A stretch of DNA of 64,000 bases from Thereva unica (taxonomy: Eukaryota; Arthropoda; Insecta; Diptera; Therevidae), in contig OX465281.1 of assembly GCA_949987705.1 (NCBI GenBank), forward strand, positions 239,031,143 through 239,095,142, written 5' to 3'. The notes beneath the pieces were generated by a model. It was not told the DNA's origin. It did not search any database and saw nothing but the letters and a program-made list of their open reading frames with translations. Below are positions 1 to 11,159 of this stretch, one piece after another. The position numbers and the translations under genes are program-made. Every line of letters begins with the position of its first letter. The stretch's first letter is position 1.

Positions 1-1560
1 CGTTTGCGATGTTAATTTCCGTTTTGCACATTTCTTTCGGCGCGAGTTTCACGTGGAAATTTTTTTCGTCACACACATGGCGGCGGACCGGGCCGTACGC
101 CACAGAACGAATGAAGGTGGAATTATGGAATTGCGTTCGAGACCTCGAACAGATGTAACAAACGTAAGAAAACACCATGTTGACAGGCCGCACTTCACGG
201 TTCGTAAGTCGCTTTGCGCGCCATATTGTTGGGTGAATTAATGTGCCTTGATACGAGTTTTATTGCGATTTGCGATGAGTTGCAGGTAATTTCCCTTAAT
301 GAAATTTTTTCTTAATACACCATTTTGTAAGCAAAAGTTTTATATTCATTTTATTGTCGAGAGAAAATATGGTTTATTCACTCAAAACGCAAAATAAGAA
401 AGAAACGATAAAATTGTGCAGTCAGCGCGCAGATTTGAATAAAATTACTTGGATGACTGCAACTTCCAATATAACTCTCAAGGGTGTGGCTTTACAGTAA
501 CGCGATAGTCCCATTCAAGCACTTTCCTTTTCAACCTACTTGAGATCTGATGAGATATCAGCAAGACTATCTGTAATAAAGATAAAAATTTATATTGAAC
601 GATAATGGAGAAATCTAATCCGCAGCTCAGCTAGAAACGGATTTATTTACTTCATTTAAATAGAATAAGTTTGAAAAGTTTCTAAAATTTCCCACAAGAC
701 GTTCGGCCAATCAGAACTGAGTGAAAGTAGGCTACAGAGCGAGGGTATTGAAATTCTAATCGAATCTGAGGGGAAATTTAGACACCAAAGGGATTACTAC
801 TTCAGGTTGCACATTGAATAAATTTTTAATATTAATATTAATTAATGGGGGGTGGAATACATTTGCGGCTTTTTAAAGGAAATTATGCAATCACAGTACC
901 AATTTTAGAAGCCAGATATTTTACATTCACTTCCTTTCATATAGTACTGAATTATATTACGGGGGACGTTCAGCAGCAGTGCCCATCAGTACCTCGACCT
1001 GTAATACAGATCTTTTGTATATCCCTTACAATAGGTGTTTATTCAGGAGCTGCACCTGTGCTGTTAATTAGCTTTAATGTAAAGCTCTTGTATTTGTGTT
1101 CTTAGGTTTATGTTCCTACCTGACAGTATCTACATGTGTCGAGATTAATTTTACCCAACCCTTTCATTTAATATCTGCCAGTCCTGTGACGAGGTTTGTA
1201 AAGGCTTTGAGTTTGGGTTTGGTAAGAAGCTTTAATAAGCTTCTCAATTTCTACTGCTTCTTAGAGCTACTGCCAACCTGCAACTAAGCCACTAAACACA
1301 CCAGCTCCAGCTCCTTCTTCGATTTTAGATCCATCCACGTATACCACAGATGCAATACTGTTTGCGGATTAAATTTCTCATAGTGTCACATTCGACGGTC
1401 CTTGATTGAGACTTTAAATTGGCAATAGAAGTTGTATAAAACTCATCTTGATTTATTCAATCTTCTTTAAGGGCGCCATGGCGGGCACTGCGACTTATTT
1501 CATTTTGTCTATTATTCGAACGCCGTCGTTAAAAATCTTCCAGGTTCAGACTTTTGATAT
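1..1560. other. A+T-rich stretch without recognisable gene
   Basis: Only short unconvincing open frames (the longest about 86 codons near 845-1105) with no motif, codon pattern or flanking splice signals that I can recognise. I see no transposon ends here either. Treated as intergenic or intronic DNA. Confidence 0.4.
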
Positions 1561-2220
1561 AGTCTAAAATTGATTTCCACTCGCTTTCCTCCGACTATCG
1601 GATCAAACTTATCGTCTGAACCGATAGTCTGATGCGAATGAAAAAGTATCCCAAAATATACCTACGAAAATACCGAATCATGCCATGAAAGTCCTAAAAT
1701 CGGATTAGCAGTTTCCAAGCATTGATCATTACAACTGCAATGATGAAAAAGTTGCAATTCCCTTTCCTCCGACTATCGGATCCAGTTTTCAATCGGAACC
1801 GATAGTCGGTTTCGAGTGAAAAAGCAACCTAAAACACGACCAAAAAAATACTGAATCATGCCGTGAAAGTCCTCTCACAATCTAATGAGCCGTTTCTGAG
1901 ATTAGCCCGGACAAACAGGCAGACAAAGAGACAAACACAGCCATACCGACAAAAAATTTAAAAATACTTATATCTAATTCGTTATACTTTGTATGAAATA
2001 TTATCACATTTTTCTGTACTAATAGCACCGAGATTTCATTTATAGGCGTGACCTTTGATAGGTCGCTCATCGGCCTCTTTAATCGGAAACGAAAGTTGAA
2101 TCCGTTTGTCGTATAGCCCAAACCATGCCTAAGAAAATACTGAATCTTCCAGTGAAAGTCCCATCGTAATCGGATTAGTCGTTTCCGAGATTAGCTAGCC
2201 ATACATCGACCTTCGTGGCC
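1560..2220. repeat. three degenerate tandem-like repeat units
   Basis: Three diverged units of roughly 150-250 bp follow one another (about 1575-1745, 1755-1915 and 2060-2215). Shared landmarks, in the same order, are a CTCCGACTATCGGAT-type block (units 1 and 2), a second block around CCGATAGTC, then 'ATACTGAATCATGCC' followed by 'GTGAAAGTCC', and a final 'TAATCGGATTAG..GTTTC' block. The first two units are most alike and the third has lost its start. No coding potential is evident. This could be the remains of a transposon tail that carries internal repeats, or a short satellite seed. Confidence 0.55.
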
Positions 2221-2344
2221 CGAAATCCACATTAGAGTAACATTGTTGTTCCTGCTGAGGGATTCTAGAGATAGGAAACAATCCAGGGCAATATGTGGGA
2301 TTTAATGACCAACAGGAATGCTTGATTGCCACAGTAAATGACGA

Positions 2345-3480
2345 TGTCAGATGTCTGGTAGCAAATTTAGCTCGAAGGATAGAGAAAGGATGATGAAAGA
2401 CAGATGATTAAAGGGAGTCTGGGGGTTCATGACGAGATGGAGATAAACCTTGCGTTTGAACTCTTGGATGTTATATGAGTTCGGAAATACTGACTGTGGG
2501 AGGTTGCTCCACAGTCGATTTGTTCTCGAAAAAAACGAGTCTCTAAACTGATGTGTGGGTGAAAAGAAGGGTTGTAGATAGTGAGGATGAGCCGAACGGA
2601 CTAGTCTTGTGTTGCGGGAAAACATTGCCGTGGAGGTAGGAAATTATATATTTCGGTGGAACAATAGTTGTAGTAAATGCGGTAGAATTTCACCAGAGCC
2701 GCTACATTCCTGCGGTGGGTTAATGAATTAATTGCGGAGCAAATGGTGCCGTCGCCAATGAGTTGGAGGGCGCGGTTTTGCACCTTTTCCAGCCACGCTA
2801 AAGCGATACTCGGGGCCCCTATTCAGAGATACGAGTTAAATTCGACGCGGGGCCGAATGTAGGATTTGTAGATTATAGCCCTGGCCGACGGTTGAAGGAG
2901 GATATTGCATCTTTTAAGAAAACCCAAGCATTTTGATGCTTGTTTAGCGATTTGGAATATGTGATTACTCAGATCTTCAGATCTTCGGTTAATGTTATGC
3001 CTAGGACATTGAGAGATTGTTCTGCAACCAGTTCTAAACTGCGACTGCGCGTTTCCTTAGAAAAGAGACAGTATTTTATTTTCCGTGCGTTGAATTCGAC
3101 ACGATCCTTGAGGTCCCAATCTAAAATCAGATTTATATCCCTGTTGATTGAATTGGACATAAGTTCACGATCAAGCAGACAAGGTCTGGCACGTGTTGTC
3201 TTCAGCAAAGCTTTCAAGTGAGTTGGATGGGATTGAGAGCAGGTCATTTATAAAAACTAGCAAGAGAGCTGGTGATAGAATTGAACCCTGGGGAACACCT
3301 GCAGAGATGGAAATTACATAGATTCGACGCCGTCCAATACTACCTTGATTGAACGGTCTGAAAGGGAACTCTCAATCCAATTCTTTAGAAGAAAGTCAAT
3401 ACCAATAGCTTGAAGTTTAGTCAATAGAGCGGAGTACCATATCATATCGTCTGTCCGTCAAATCCTGTTGATGTGGGTGT
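2345..3480 (-). pseudogene. decayed Jockey-like LINE, reverse-transcriptase 3' half
   Basis: Read on the minus strand, the peptides correspond to the C-terminal half of the intact LINE protein encoded at 39605-42559. The segment 2347-2625 contains SVFPNSYNIQEFKRKV, nearly the same as the C terminus of that protein. The segment 2601-2783 carries the LIGDGT..SAINSLTHRRNVAALVKFYR block. The segment 2969-3247 carries the 'LLDRELMSNSINRDINLILDW' block that follows the FADD active site. Frames change between segments, so this is a dead 5'-truncated copy. Nucleotide similarity continues to about 3480. Confidence 0.8.
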
Positions 3481-3704
3481 GATGACACTTTAATTTTAAT
3501 CACGGCAATTAAATTATTGACTTTATTGACATAATCTTTGTTCGTGCTAATCTTTGTACAAAGAAGGCGACGGAAGGACGGCGCAAGACGTCACTCATAT
3601 TTTTTAAGGACCCACACGAATGGAGAGATATTGAAGATTTTATTGGAAATAAGACAGTACTTAAGTTGTTTGGAAATAAGATAGTACTAAAATTCGAGAC
3701 GATT

Positions 3705-3907
3705 AGCCCTAACTATAATGGCCTTAAGACGGCTTAAGATGCCTCGTCAAATTTTCTTAAAATTAGCTAATTTTTTGTCCAAACGTAATGATTTATTAGC
3801 TTAGCCATAAAGATTAAGATTCATTATGCTTTGACAGAAAATTAGCCAGTTTTAAAAGAATTTGAAGAGGCATCTTAAGCCGTCTTAAGACCATTATAGT
3901 TAGGGCT
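3705..3907. mobile_element. 203-bp palindromic MITE
   Basis: Long inverted repeats starting AGCCCTAACTATAATGG at the left and ending in the reverse complement at the right extend about 70 bp inward with a few mismatches. The insert is flanked by a direct ATT (3702-3704 and 3908-3910), suggesting a 3-bp target duplication. There is no coding capacity. A 3-bp duplication would fit a PIF/Harbinger-type helper, but the site is ATT rather than the usual TWA, so the superfamily is uncertain. Confidence 0.7.
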
Positions 3908-3910
3908 ATT

Positions 3911-5690
3911 CTGGCGACCTCAATCAATAATGTTCCTAATGATTGAGTCAGACATAAGCCTGGTCATGAATTGCATAAAACGATCAAGAATTATTATGAA
4001 CATTCTGCACGTTAAGTACTAATACTCAAATAGCCCTTCGTCGACCTCAAAAAAAGCTGTTAATACTTTCTCTGACAACTATTTATTTATATTGCCCTTC
4101 ACCTCTTTCTTTAAGAATAATGTATTTGCCAAGTTTCATTCATAATAATTAAAGCAATTTTATGTTTACTTTCCGAATTTATCTCACAGTAAAACTCCAT
4201 TCCCTAAATATCCATAAAGATCAATATCTTCTCCCGAAAATACTGGCGTCATTACAATATTTCCTTGTAAACGAAGCTCAAATACAGAAAAATTTATGCG
4301 GCAATAAAACTCCATAGAATTTGCGTTCCAACAAAAATCTTAAAATAACATCAATTACCGCCGCCGCCTTGATGAAAAACTTTTTACGTTTTCTTCGCTT
4401 CTTGCAAAAACTTCGAAAAAAATATCACCAAACAAAAGCCCCACCTGGAGCAAGAAAAACGGCCCAACAGGACCGCTCTTATGGCATTAACATAAGCAAA
4501 AAAAAGTGGCAGCCTGGGAGCCAAACAAAAGCCAAAATTAATTGGAAATCTTCATGAGAATTACCTCCCACTGTCTCAGCTGGCGCATTGAAAAAGACGT
4601 ACAATACCTTGAGGAGTGACACCTTTTTCTACCAGGGCCATAAATCAAACTAAAGTGGGTAAAGATGGACCCCTTGAGGCTGGCGTGGAACAGAACTTTT
4701 TTTTTGGTTTATTTTGGAACTGACCACCTTCTTCCTGCAGTCTGGCCGTCAACTGTCATAATTCGGCTCGGTTACGATGATAATGACAGATCGTCCATTC
4801 GGACTTGATGATGGCGAATTTAATATTTTGTCATTCAGATTTAATTTGTCCCCCGTCACTTCGTCAGAAAAGTTCGGCCGCCTCTTGGGAATTTTTATAC
4901 ATATTACTCCTTGAGGTAATGCGGCGCTTCGTTTGCGATTCATTGCGCATATTGTGGTCGTTCCCAGGAAATCCGAAAGGTCATTAACAATAAGCTTACA
5001 TTTTTAGCACGGATTGCTGTGAATTTGTTAACAAGTGACGCGCCATTAACGGATCGTTTAAAATTTATAACCAATTATGTTTTGTATGCCGTCATATTTG
5101 CATTCAAGTGCAGTTAATTGTTGCGCTGTAGTGCCGTTTTTTTGGAAGGTCGAAATAATAATCGCCTCAATTGGTTTTGATTTCTTCAGGCTTAAATAAG
5201 ACGAACGTGTGTCTTCTTATTCGTCGACCGAGATAAATGTAGAACGTCTGAACTCGAATTGATGCCGTTGTGACAAGGCGTTTGAATTGATTTAAACTCT
5301 TTGAAGAACGCACAGTTTTAGAAGATTGAAAAATGTTTATAGAGATGTTCTATTGGTATAAAGTGGGTTAAGTTTAATTACTGGAAGGAGAATTACCTCA
5401 ATCATTCTAGTAAATATGCCCGAGTTTTCAGAACAAACGATTTGTGTACATTTTTTGTTGTTAAAAGATTTTCAGGGATAAATTGTCACTTACTTTTAGG
5501 CATCAATACATGAAATTAAACAAAATCGTTTTTTAGAGTAAATATAGTTGCAGAAATGAAACCTAAGGAATACGTTGATAATGTACATACATACATAAAG
5601 ATAAGAAAGTGCCAATTATTTCAATTCAAACGGCTTATTTTCGTCCTAATTGACATCCAACTAACTTAGATCACTGTCAGGCATCAGAAT
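3911..5690. other. no recognisable gene
   Basis: A+T-rich DNA with several stops in all frames. The short open frames at 4321-4557 and 4749-4987 have no recognisable similarity and overlap on opposite strands. I see no inverted-repeat element ends. Confidence 0.4.
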
Positions 5691-6290
5691 ATACCTTAGC
5701 ACACAAAATCCCGGCCATAGGGTATTCTCTCTATGTTAGAAATGAACTGGCTTACCACAAAATATATAAAGATACGCCTTCTAGTTTTAACCAGCACCGG
5801 CTTTTAGCTGTCAACCGAAACGACGTCATATTTTTCAGTGCCTTCTCACAACACTAGGCAAGCTGCTGAACTTGTTCCAGCGGTTCGGCTTTCAAATATA
5901 AGGTATAAGAGTGTAGTACAATAGGCCAAGGTATTTTTGGGCCCAATACCTCACTACAAGAAAAAAAGCCTCTATTTCAGCTTTTGATGTTATTTCCGAA
6001 CAGCTCCCTAGCTCTCGATTTTTATCCTGCAGTTTCAACGACAGCAGCCATTTCCCAATACGTCAACCAACGCCAACGTTCATAATAAAAAATAACTCAA
6101 ATGGCATCAGTATTTCTGGTAAAGGTACCGAGTTTTTTGTAGACACCAATAATCTAAATCAAATTGTGGATCACCGAGAAGAGTCCATTATGCTGCAGAC
6201 CAAAAATATTTCTTACTTCTTATCTAAAGAGATACTTCGTCGAAGTTGATTCACCTCTACGGATACGCTGCTGTCGGGTCTTGAGCTCCA
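5690..6290 (+). pseudogene. decayed Jockey-like LINE, endonuclease fragment
   Basis: Nucleotide similarity to the endonuclease part of the LINE at 39605-42559 (its bases about 39870-40330) is visible along the whole stretch. Examples are 'CATAGGG.ATT' with 'GTTAG..A.GA..TGGCTTA', 'TTTTGATGTTATTTCCGAACA', 'AATGGCATCAGTATTTCTGG' and 'CGTCGAAGTTGATTCACCTC'. Many indels and stops have destroyed the frame. It ends abruptly near 6290, where a differently oriented LINE relic begins. Confidence 0.75.
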
Positions 6291-6309
6291 ATCACTATTC
6301 GTTTCCATT

Positions 6310-7270
6310 CTTTTTGACCACGTCTGATTTTTGACCACGTCTCGCGCCTCGGCAACTGATAATCATTAATTCTTTAAGTCGCCCTCGATATTCTTCAGCC
6401 AAGTTTTCTTCGGTACCGATCGCTGAATTCTCTAGTCTGCCGAACGATCTCGCCAGTACAGTTTACGTGGCAAGCGGTCATCATCCATTCGGCAAATATG
6501 TCCAAATCGCCGCAGTCGTCGTTTTTGTATTTCTTCTTCGATCAGTGTCTCGTGATTGCATCTTTGTCTAACTGTCTCGTTTGGAAGGCGATCGCGGAGT
6601 GAAACACGGAGAATCTTCCTCAGGCATCGCATTCGATCTCGAGCTTGTTGACGTCCAATTTGAGCAGTGTCCGCGTTTCCGATCCATAAAGAAGAATCGG
6701 AAGGATTAATGTTCGGCGAAGGCGTACTTTCGATTCGATGGTAATATTTGTTCATTTTCATAGGCACCACTTGAGCGAGGCGAGTATTGCTGTTGCTGGT
6801 GCCTGGCCGATGCGGCCGTGAACGTCGGCAGTCGACACCACTTTCTTTTCCTCAACCAATGATCCCAAATATTTGAAAATCGGAACCTGTTCGATTTGGG
6901 TTCGTTGTGAGCACTTTGGGCGATGTGAGAAATGTCGTATAAGATGTTGCTTCGGTCGGTTACGAAGTTGTTATCGTCGTATCGAACTCCGTGTCGTCTA
7001 TCGAATGCTTCACGCACAGTCGCGTCGTCCTCAACGTTGAAAAGAAGTGGCAAAACAACGTCTCCTTGTCGGACACCTGTTTGAATCGGGAATTCTTCGG
7101 ATAAGTCGCTTCGAACGCTGCTGGTTGAGCCATCTCACGACGTTTGGAGAAGTTGGTTGATTTTCAATGGCGCATGTTCGGTTTTCAAGGCTCTTCATAA
7201 GCTGTTTCAATCGATGCAATCGACGACAGTTCGGATCGGAATAGTAAAGCGTCATCGTTTCGGCGATTGT
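6310..7270 (-). pseudogene. decayed LINE reverse transcriptase C-terminal region (family A)
   Basis: On the minus strand the segments 6432-6770, 6706-7053 and 7031-7255 give pieces of a LINE ORF2 C-terminal half. The last contains QRRLRRFGHICRMDDDRLPR-like residues typical of the tail of APE-type non-LTR retrotransposons. It belongs to the same family as the plus-strand relic at about 43800-45160, which carries the matching RRLRGFGHVCRTDDNRFPRK stretch and the same upstream residues in the same order. Frames are broken several times, so it is non-functional. Confidence 0.75.
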
Positions 7271-9270
7271 TGGCGGAAGCTGCTGTGGATTGTTTTTCTA
7301 ATCATATCTAAAAGGTTTTCGATCGAGTATGACACCCAGCTATTGGTATTGGTTCATTTTTGAAGAACTGAATCGATAAAATCTAATTAAAACACAATCT
7401 CTTCCGGTGTCTCCCAAGGCTCCATTCTATCTATCTTTTCCTAATATTTATAAATATGATCTACTACTACTCTCAACTCTACTTCTATCTACAATTCAAT
7501 GCACAGCTTGTTTCTGCCGATTCTCTCCATCTCCATTACTCTTCGATAATGCAAGGCAAGCATGTACCAGACCTTGTCTCTATGATCATGAACTTATGCC
7601 TGAGTGGACCAGCAAGTGCATTTTTGTCAATTGAGGAGAAATTGTGCAAAAATCAATGACTCCAAACTGTAATACTGTTTATTTCCTGCTACAAATTAAT
7701 GATGGAGAATGTTTGCTTTGTTATTTAACTTGTCGTGAGAAGATCATACTTTGTCAATTAATTAGTCTGAGTTGATGATTAGAGGGGGACTTTATAGCTC
7801 AATGTTCGTTCCTTTTGAACTTTCGGCTGCAGTTCAGTTCAATCTCAGCAATATTGAACGAAATACGATAGAAAGTAAATTGTATGAAACAAAAAATATA
7901 ATTGCAGCCATAAAGATCTTCATCACAAATACTGCAACTCTTATCCCTTTCATTTCAAATGAAACCACTATAAACCATCATCTACATCTTTCAAATGAAG
8001 CTACCATAAAAATTTCGTTCCTGCCACAATTTAACCACAGTTTACACTACAGCATTTGTTGTTACCTCTTACAACTTACCAACCTCTATCGCATTAAAGA
8101 CTTCCTTGTTATTTTCCATCCACAAAAACATTTACTTGCTGGCTCATAATTTATTCAAGCTGAAAGCCCATCTTTATCGCAGCATAGTAAAGCTCTACAA
8201 AGAGACGCGAAAAAAGAAGACATTTTTCTATCTGTCTAAAACACAGGATACAGAGAGCATATAAAACCGTCCTAGCAGATAGAAAAACTCGCAGAAGAGT
8301 GCTCCAGGCGTAATAGAATAGAATGTACTTGAAAAGGCGAGCTCAAAAGACAGAAGGAATCGCACATCTGCCGGAACGATTCCCTCATCGTCTCTAACAA
8401 TTTCAAATGTTTCCGGAGGCTGTGCAGCACCGGAAGTTGACTTTTGTTTTATTCTTCAATTTTTTTAGTATCCCCTATTTGCCATAGGAGCGCGACGTTG
8501 CTGTCGTTAGTTGGGATTGCAGCGCCTGGTGCTCTTCCATTTTTTAGGTCACGTTTCTGAAGAATTTTCAATTTTCTGCTTTCCTTTGTGACGGCAATTT
8601 TGATCTCATGGCGGAGAGCTTTCAACGTATCAAATATCGACTAGCAATGAGCAGCGGAGTTAGTTCGATGGGAAATGGACACGAAGATGTGGGTTAGTTC
8701 GATATAAAATTGGAAAACTGTGGAGAGGTGATTTTGCAGGCACACGCGATGGAGACCAAATTAATATAGGGATTGAAATCAGTATATTATAACATTAATG
8801 TTTATAGATGTTCATGTTTCACCCTTTCATTGTGACGTCACTTTGACCATTACGCACTAGCAAATGCTAGGTTCGCTTATATACGATGAACACCTTTCAA
8901 ACCGTGCTACACAATAATATTCATATTTATAGGAATAGAGGCTATTCTGGCCTTAATGTAGGTCAGGTCAGTATTGTCCTATAATAAAGCCACTGAAGCA
9001 CTGAAGTGGTGGCGCAAGTTATATTTGTACACATTAAAGATTTATATAATTAAATCCCGTAAAGGTTTCTGCGTTAAAACTATGTGGTGCGACAGGGAGT
9101 GAGACCCAACCTTCCCTAGAAGGATGGCGTAGACCAGGACCCTCAGCGCATAGGGATGCGAAAAGTGGATGACATCGGCTCAGACTAGACATTGGCGAAA
9201 ATATGATGCGAACTACTATTGATTGCTACCCAATCGACTGAGCATCTATTAGAATTTGTAAGAAGTACTA
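7271..9270. other. no recognisable gene
   Basis: The open frame 7772-8149 (125 codons) has no recognisable domain, low-complexity A+T-driven composition and no splice context that supports it. The rest is stop-rich. No transposon ends were identified. Confidence 0.4.
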
Positions 9271-9274
9271 CTAA

Positions 9275-9725
9275 TTCGGCGTGTCGTTATCACATCGTGG
9301 TGCAATGCCTAGTAATTAGCTTAGTTTTAAAGAGTTAGAACAGATTATGAGGAATTAGGGAGAAGTTGGAGGATGTGGCGATGAGCCTTGCTATTGAACT
9401 CTTGAAAAGATTGTTCCATAGTGGAGTTGTTCTGATTATAAACGAATCCTAGTCTGTATAGCATGCGCGAAAACTGGAGCTGAAAGCAGAGTGTATGAAC
9501 CAAGCGGGCTACCTAGTGTTGCAGATATACGATTGGCAAGAGAGGGTTGTTTTCGATGGAACAATCGCTACGATAGTAACAATCAAGTTTTGTCAGGGCT
9601 GTAACATGGTAAGGGCGATACAATTTTATCGGGGTCTCCACATTCAACATTGTCTCAATTTGTCTATAATGTTGCAAATTGCTTTGATGATAGCGGCGTT
9701 TTGCACCTTGGTCAGCTGCCCTTTT
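9275..9725 (-). pseudogene. decayed Jockey-like LINE 3' end
   Basis: The bases resemble the reverse complement of the 3' end of the LINE at 39605-42719. The block 'TGAACTCTTG' followed by 'TTGTTCCATAGTGGAGTTGTTCT' matches the codons for the 'SYNIQEFK' and 'RLWNNL' region, and later blocks match the HRRNVAALTKFYR and KVQKRA segments. It is heavily diverged with no open frame, and a different LINE relic follows on the plus strand. Confidence 0.6.
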
Positions 9726-9829
9726 TCAAAGCTTCAGATCAAGATCGGGACTACTAGACAGAGCGGTCGAATTCTTGTCATTAGCATGCAGCTAAAAGAG
9801 CAGGGCATCTCCCTATTCTACGGCTTCGG

Positions 9830-9966
9830 TCTAATTAAAGTCAAGGAGATTGACTTAAAAAAGGAGACTCATGCTGCTGGCTCTATGAAGGAGGCGATTA
9901 GATTGTTCAAACCATACAAGTCCCCTGGAGCAGACAGGATCTATCCCATTCTGTTACAGGACGGCT
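9830..9966 (+). pseudogene. LINE reverse-transcriptase fragment, left half (split by the foldback element)
   Basis: In frame, this reads residues such as IRLFKPYKSPGADRI.P.LLQ, the region just before the reverse-transcriptase core of R1/Loa/Jockey-type LINEs (consensus 'KSPGPDGI.P..L'). It breaks at 9966 where the foldback element begins and resumes at 13431. Joining the halves across one copy of the 9-bp target duplication keeps the frame (GSDL then VTPLLYKIF). The clade assignment is uncertain. Confidence 0.8.
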
Positions 9967-9975
9967 CCGACCTAG

Positions 9976-11146
9976 AGACCTATAAAGGTAGCACCGCCAA
10001 TACAGCACAATCAAAAAATGAAATGGTAATAATTAGCACAACAATAAATGCTAATTTATTACCACAATTAAAAATTTAATAACATTTATTTTAAAAAAAA
10101 AAACTAAGTTTGTGCTAGCTTGTATGCAAGCTAGCACACATCGGTAATAAATTATAAAAAAGTGGTATTTATTCGCACAACATTTAGTGCTTATTTATTA
10201 CTGCCCTAACTGTTTGATTTATTTGTAATTATTTATAAATAATAATCAATAAAAAAAAATTTATGACAAGTCAGCACAGCCAACAAGATCTCATCAGTAA
10301 GAAATCATCATATAAATTAAATGACCGAAAACTTTGTAAACACGAAATAAAGATTAAAAACGACCAGTTTTAGCATAAAAATAAAACAACGTTCAAAGGT
10401 ATTTCAAATATTTATACGTTTATGAAGTTTTCGAAACATTATCACTATAATAATAATAACTCTTTTTTATAATTCGATTCTTTGTTTTTTTAGCGACATA
10501 TTCTTAAACATGACAAAATATTTGGAACAAAATATTATAATTATGATTGATATTAGGAGACAATGATTGGACATTTCCATTTAAAATCGTGTTTAAACTA
10601 AGGCTAAAAATTGTTTGAATATTATAGAGGGTATAAACAAGAACAAACTAAAACAATTTCAAATTAATACTAAATGTTTCATTAAAACATTTGTTATACA
10701 TAGAAAAACGATTGAAATGAATACGAAAAAATGTCTGCTTCTTTTAAATTGGAAAAATAGATTAATTGAATAAAAAGGGTTAAGAAATTCTAATAAATCG
10801 TCGTTGAAATACATCAGAAGGTGAGGAACAATTTTGGAAGTAGTTCTCATTGTAGAACACGTACAATTCCAATCGCAATACTCGTACCATCGATGACCCC
10901 TTTTCACAACAGCTGTGTAGTGTCCTACAAAGAGTCCCATTTCTTCTTCTGTCACAATTTGAGTTCGTGATCGTCTCGAATTTCGGAAAGCAATAACGCC
11001 AATCAGTCTCATTTTTGTCTCAGGTTTGATAGGGTTCAGCATTTCGGAAGGAAGGTCTTGCAGTTTTTTCTCTTCGACGTCAAATACCGTTGACGTATCT
11101 ACGAAAACAAATGGCCCTGAAATGGAACAACACATATAGTATAAAC
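9976..11146. repeat. left long inverted arm of the foldback element
   Basis: About 1171 bp, matching the reverse complement of 12253-13421 almost base for base. The inner limit is where both arms read GTATAAAC or its complement and then diverge. It includes a shorter internal palindrome, TTGTGCTAGCTTG.ATGCAAGCTAGCACA, near 10109-10138, and A+T-rich sequence before the coding part. Confidence 0.9.
10659..11117 (-). pseudogene. USP-like (C19) protease C-terminal fragment, left-arm copy
   Basis: This is the mirror copy of the USP-like exon in the right arm. It reads VFVDTSTVFDVEEKKLQDL, then MRLIGVIAF, then VGHYTAVVKRGHRWYEYCDW, the His-box half of a ubiquitin-specific protease fold (family pattern GHYTAY.K....WY.FDD). 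It differs from the right-arm copy by one extra codon (GLFVGHY against GLVGHY), G-P against G-S near the start, and S against N near the end. Unlike the right copy it has no upstream exon in the correct orientation, because the spacer is single-copy. It is therefore probably not expressible as a full product. The Cys box (N.GNTC.MN) is absent. Confidence 0.75.
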
Positions 11147-11159
11147 GACCATCGTTGAA

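Noticed and set aside
3640..3690. Short direct repeat GGAAATAAGA.AGTACT
   Set aside because: Two copies about 30 bp apart; too short and isolated to interpret.
7772..8149. 125-codon open frame
   Set aside because: No recognisable domain and composition expected of A+T-rich noncoding DNA.
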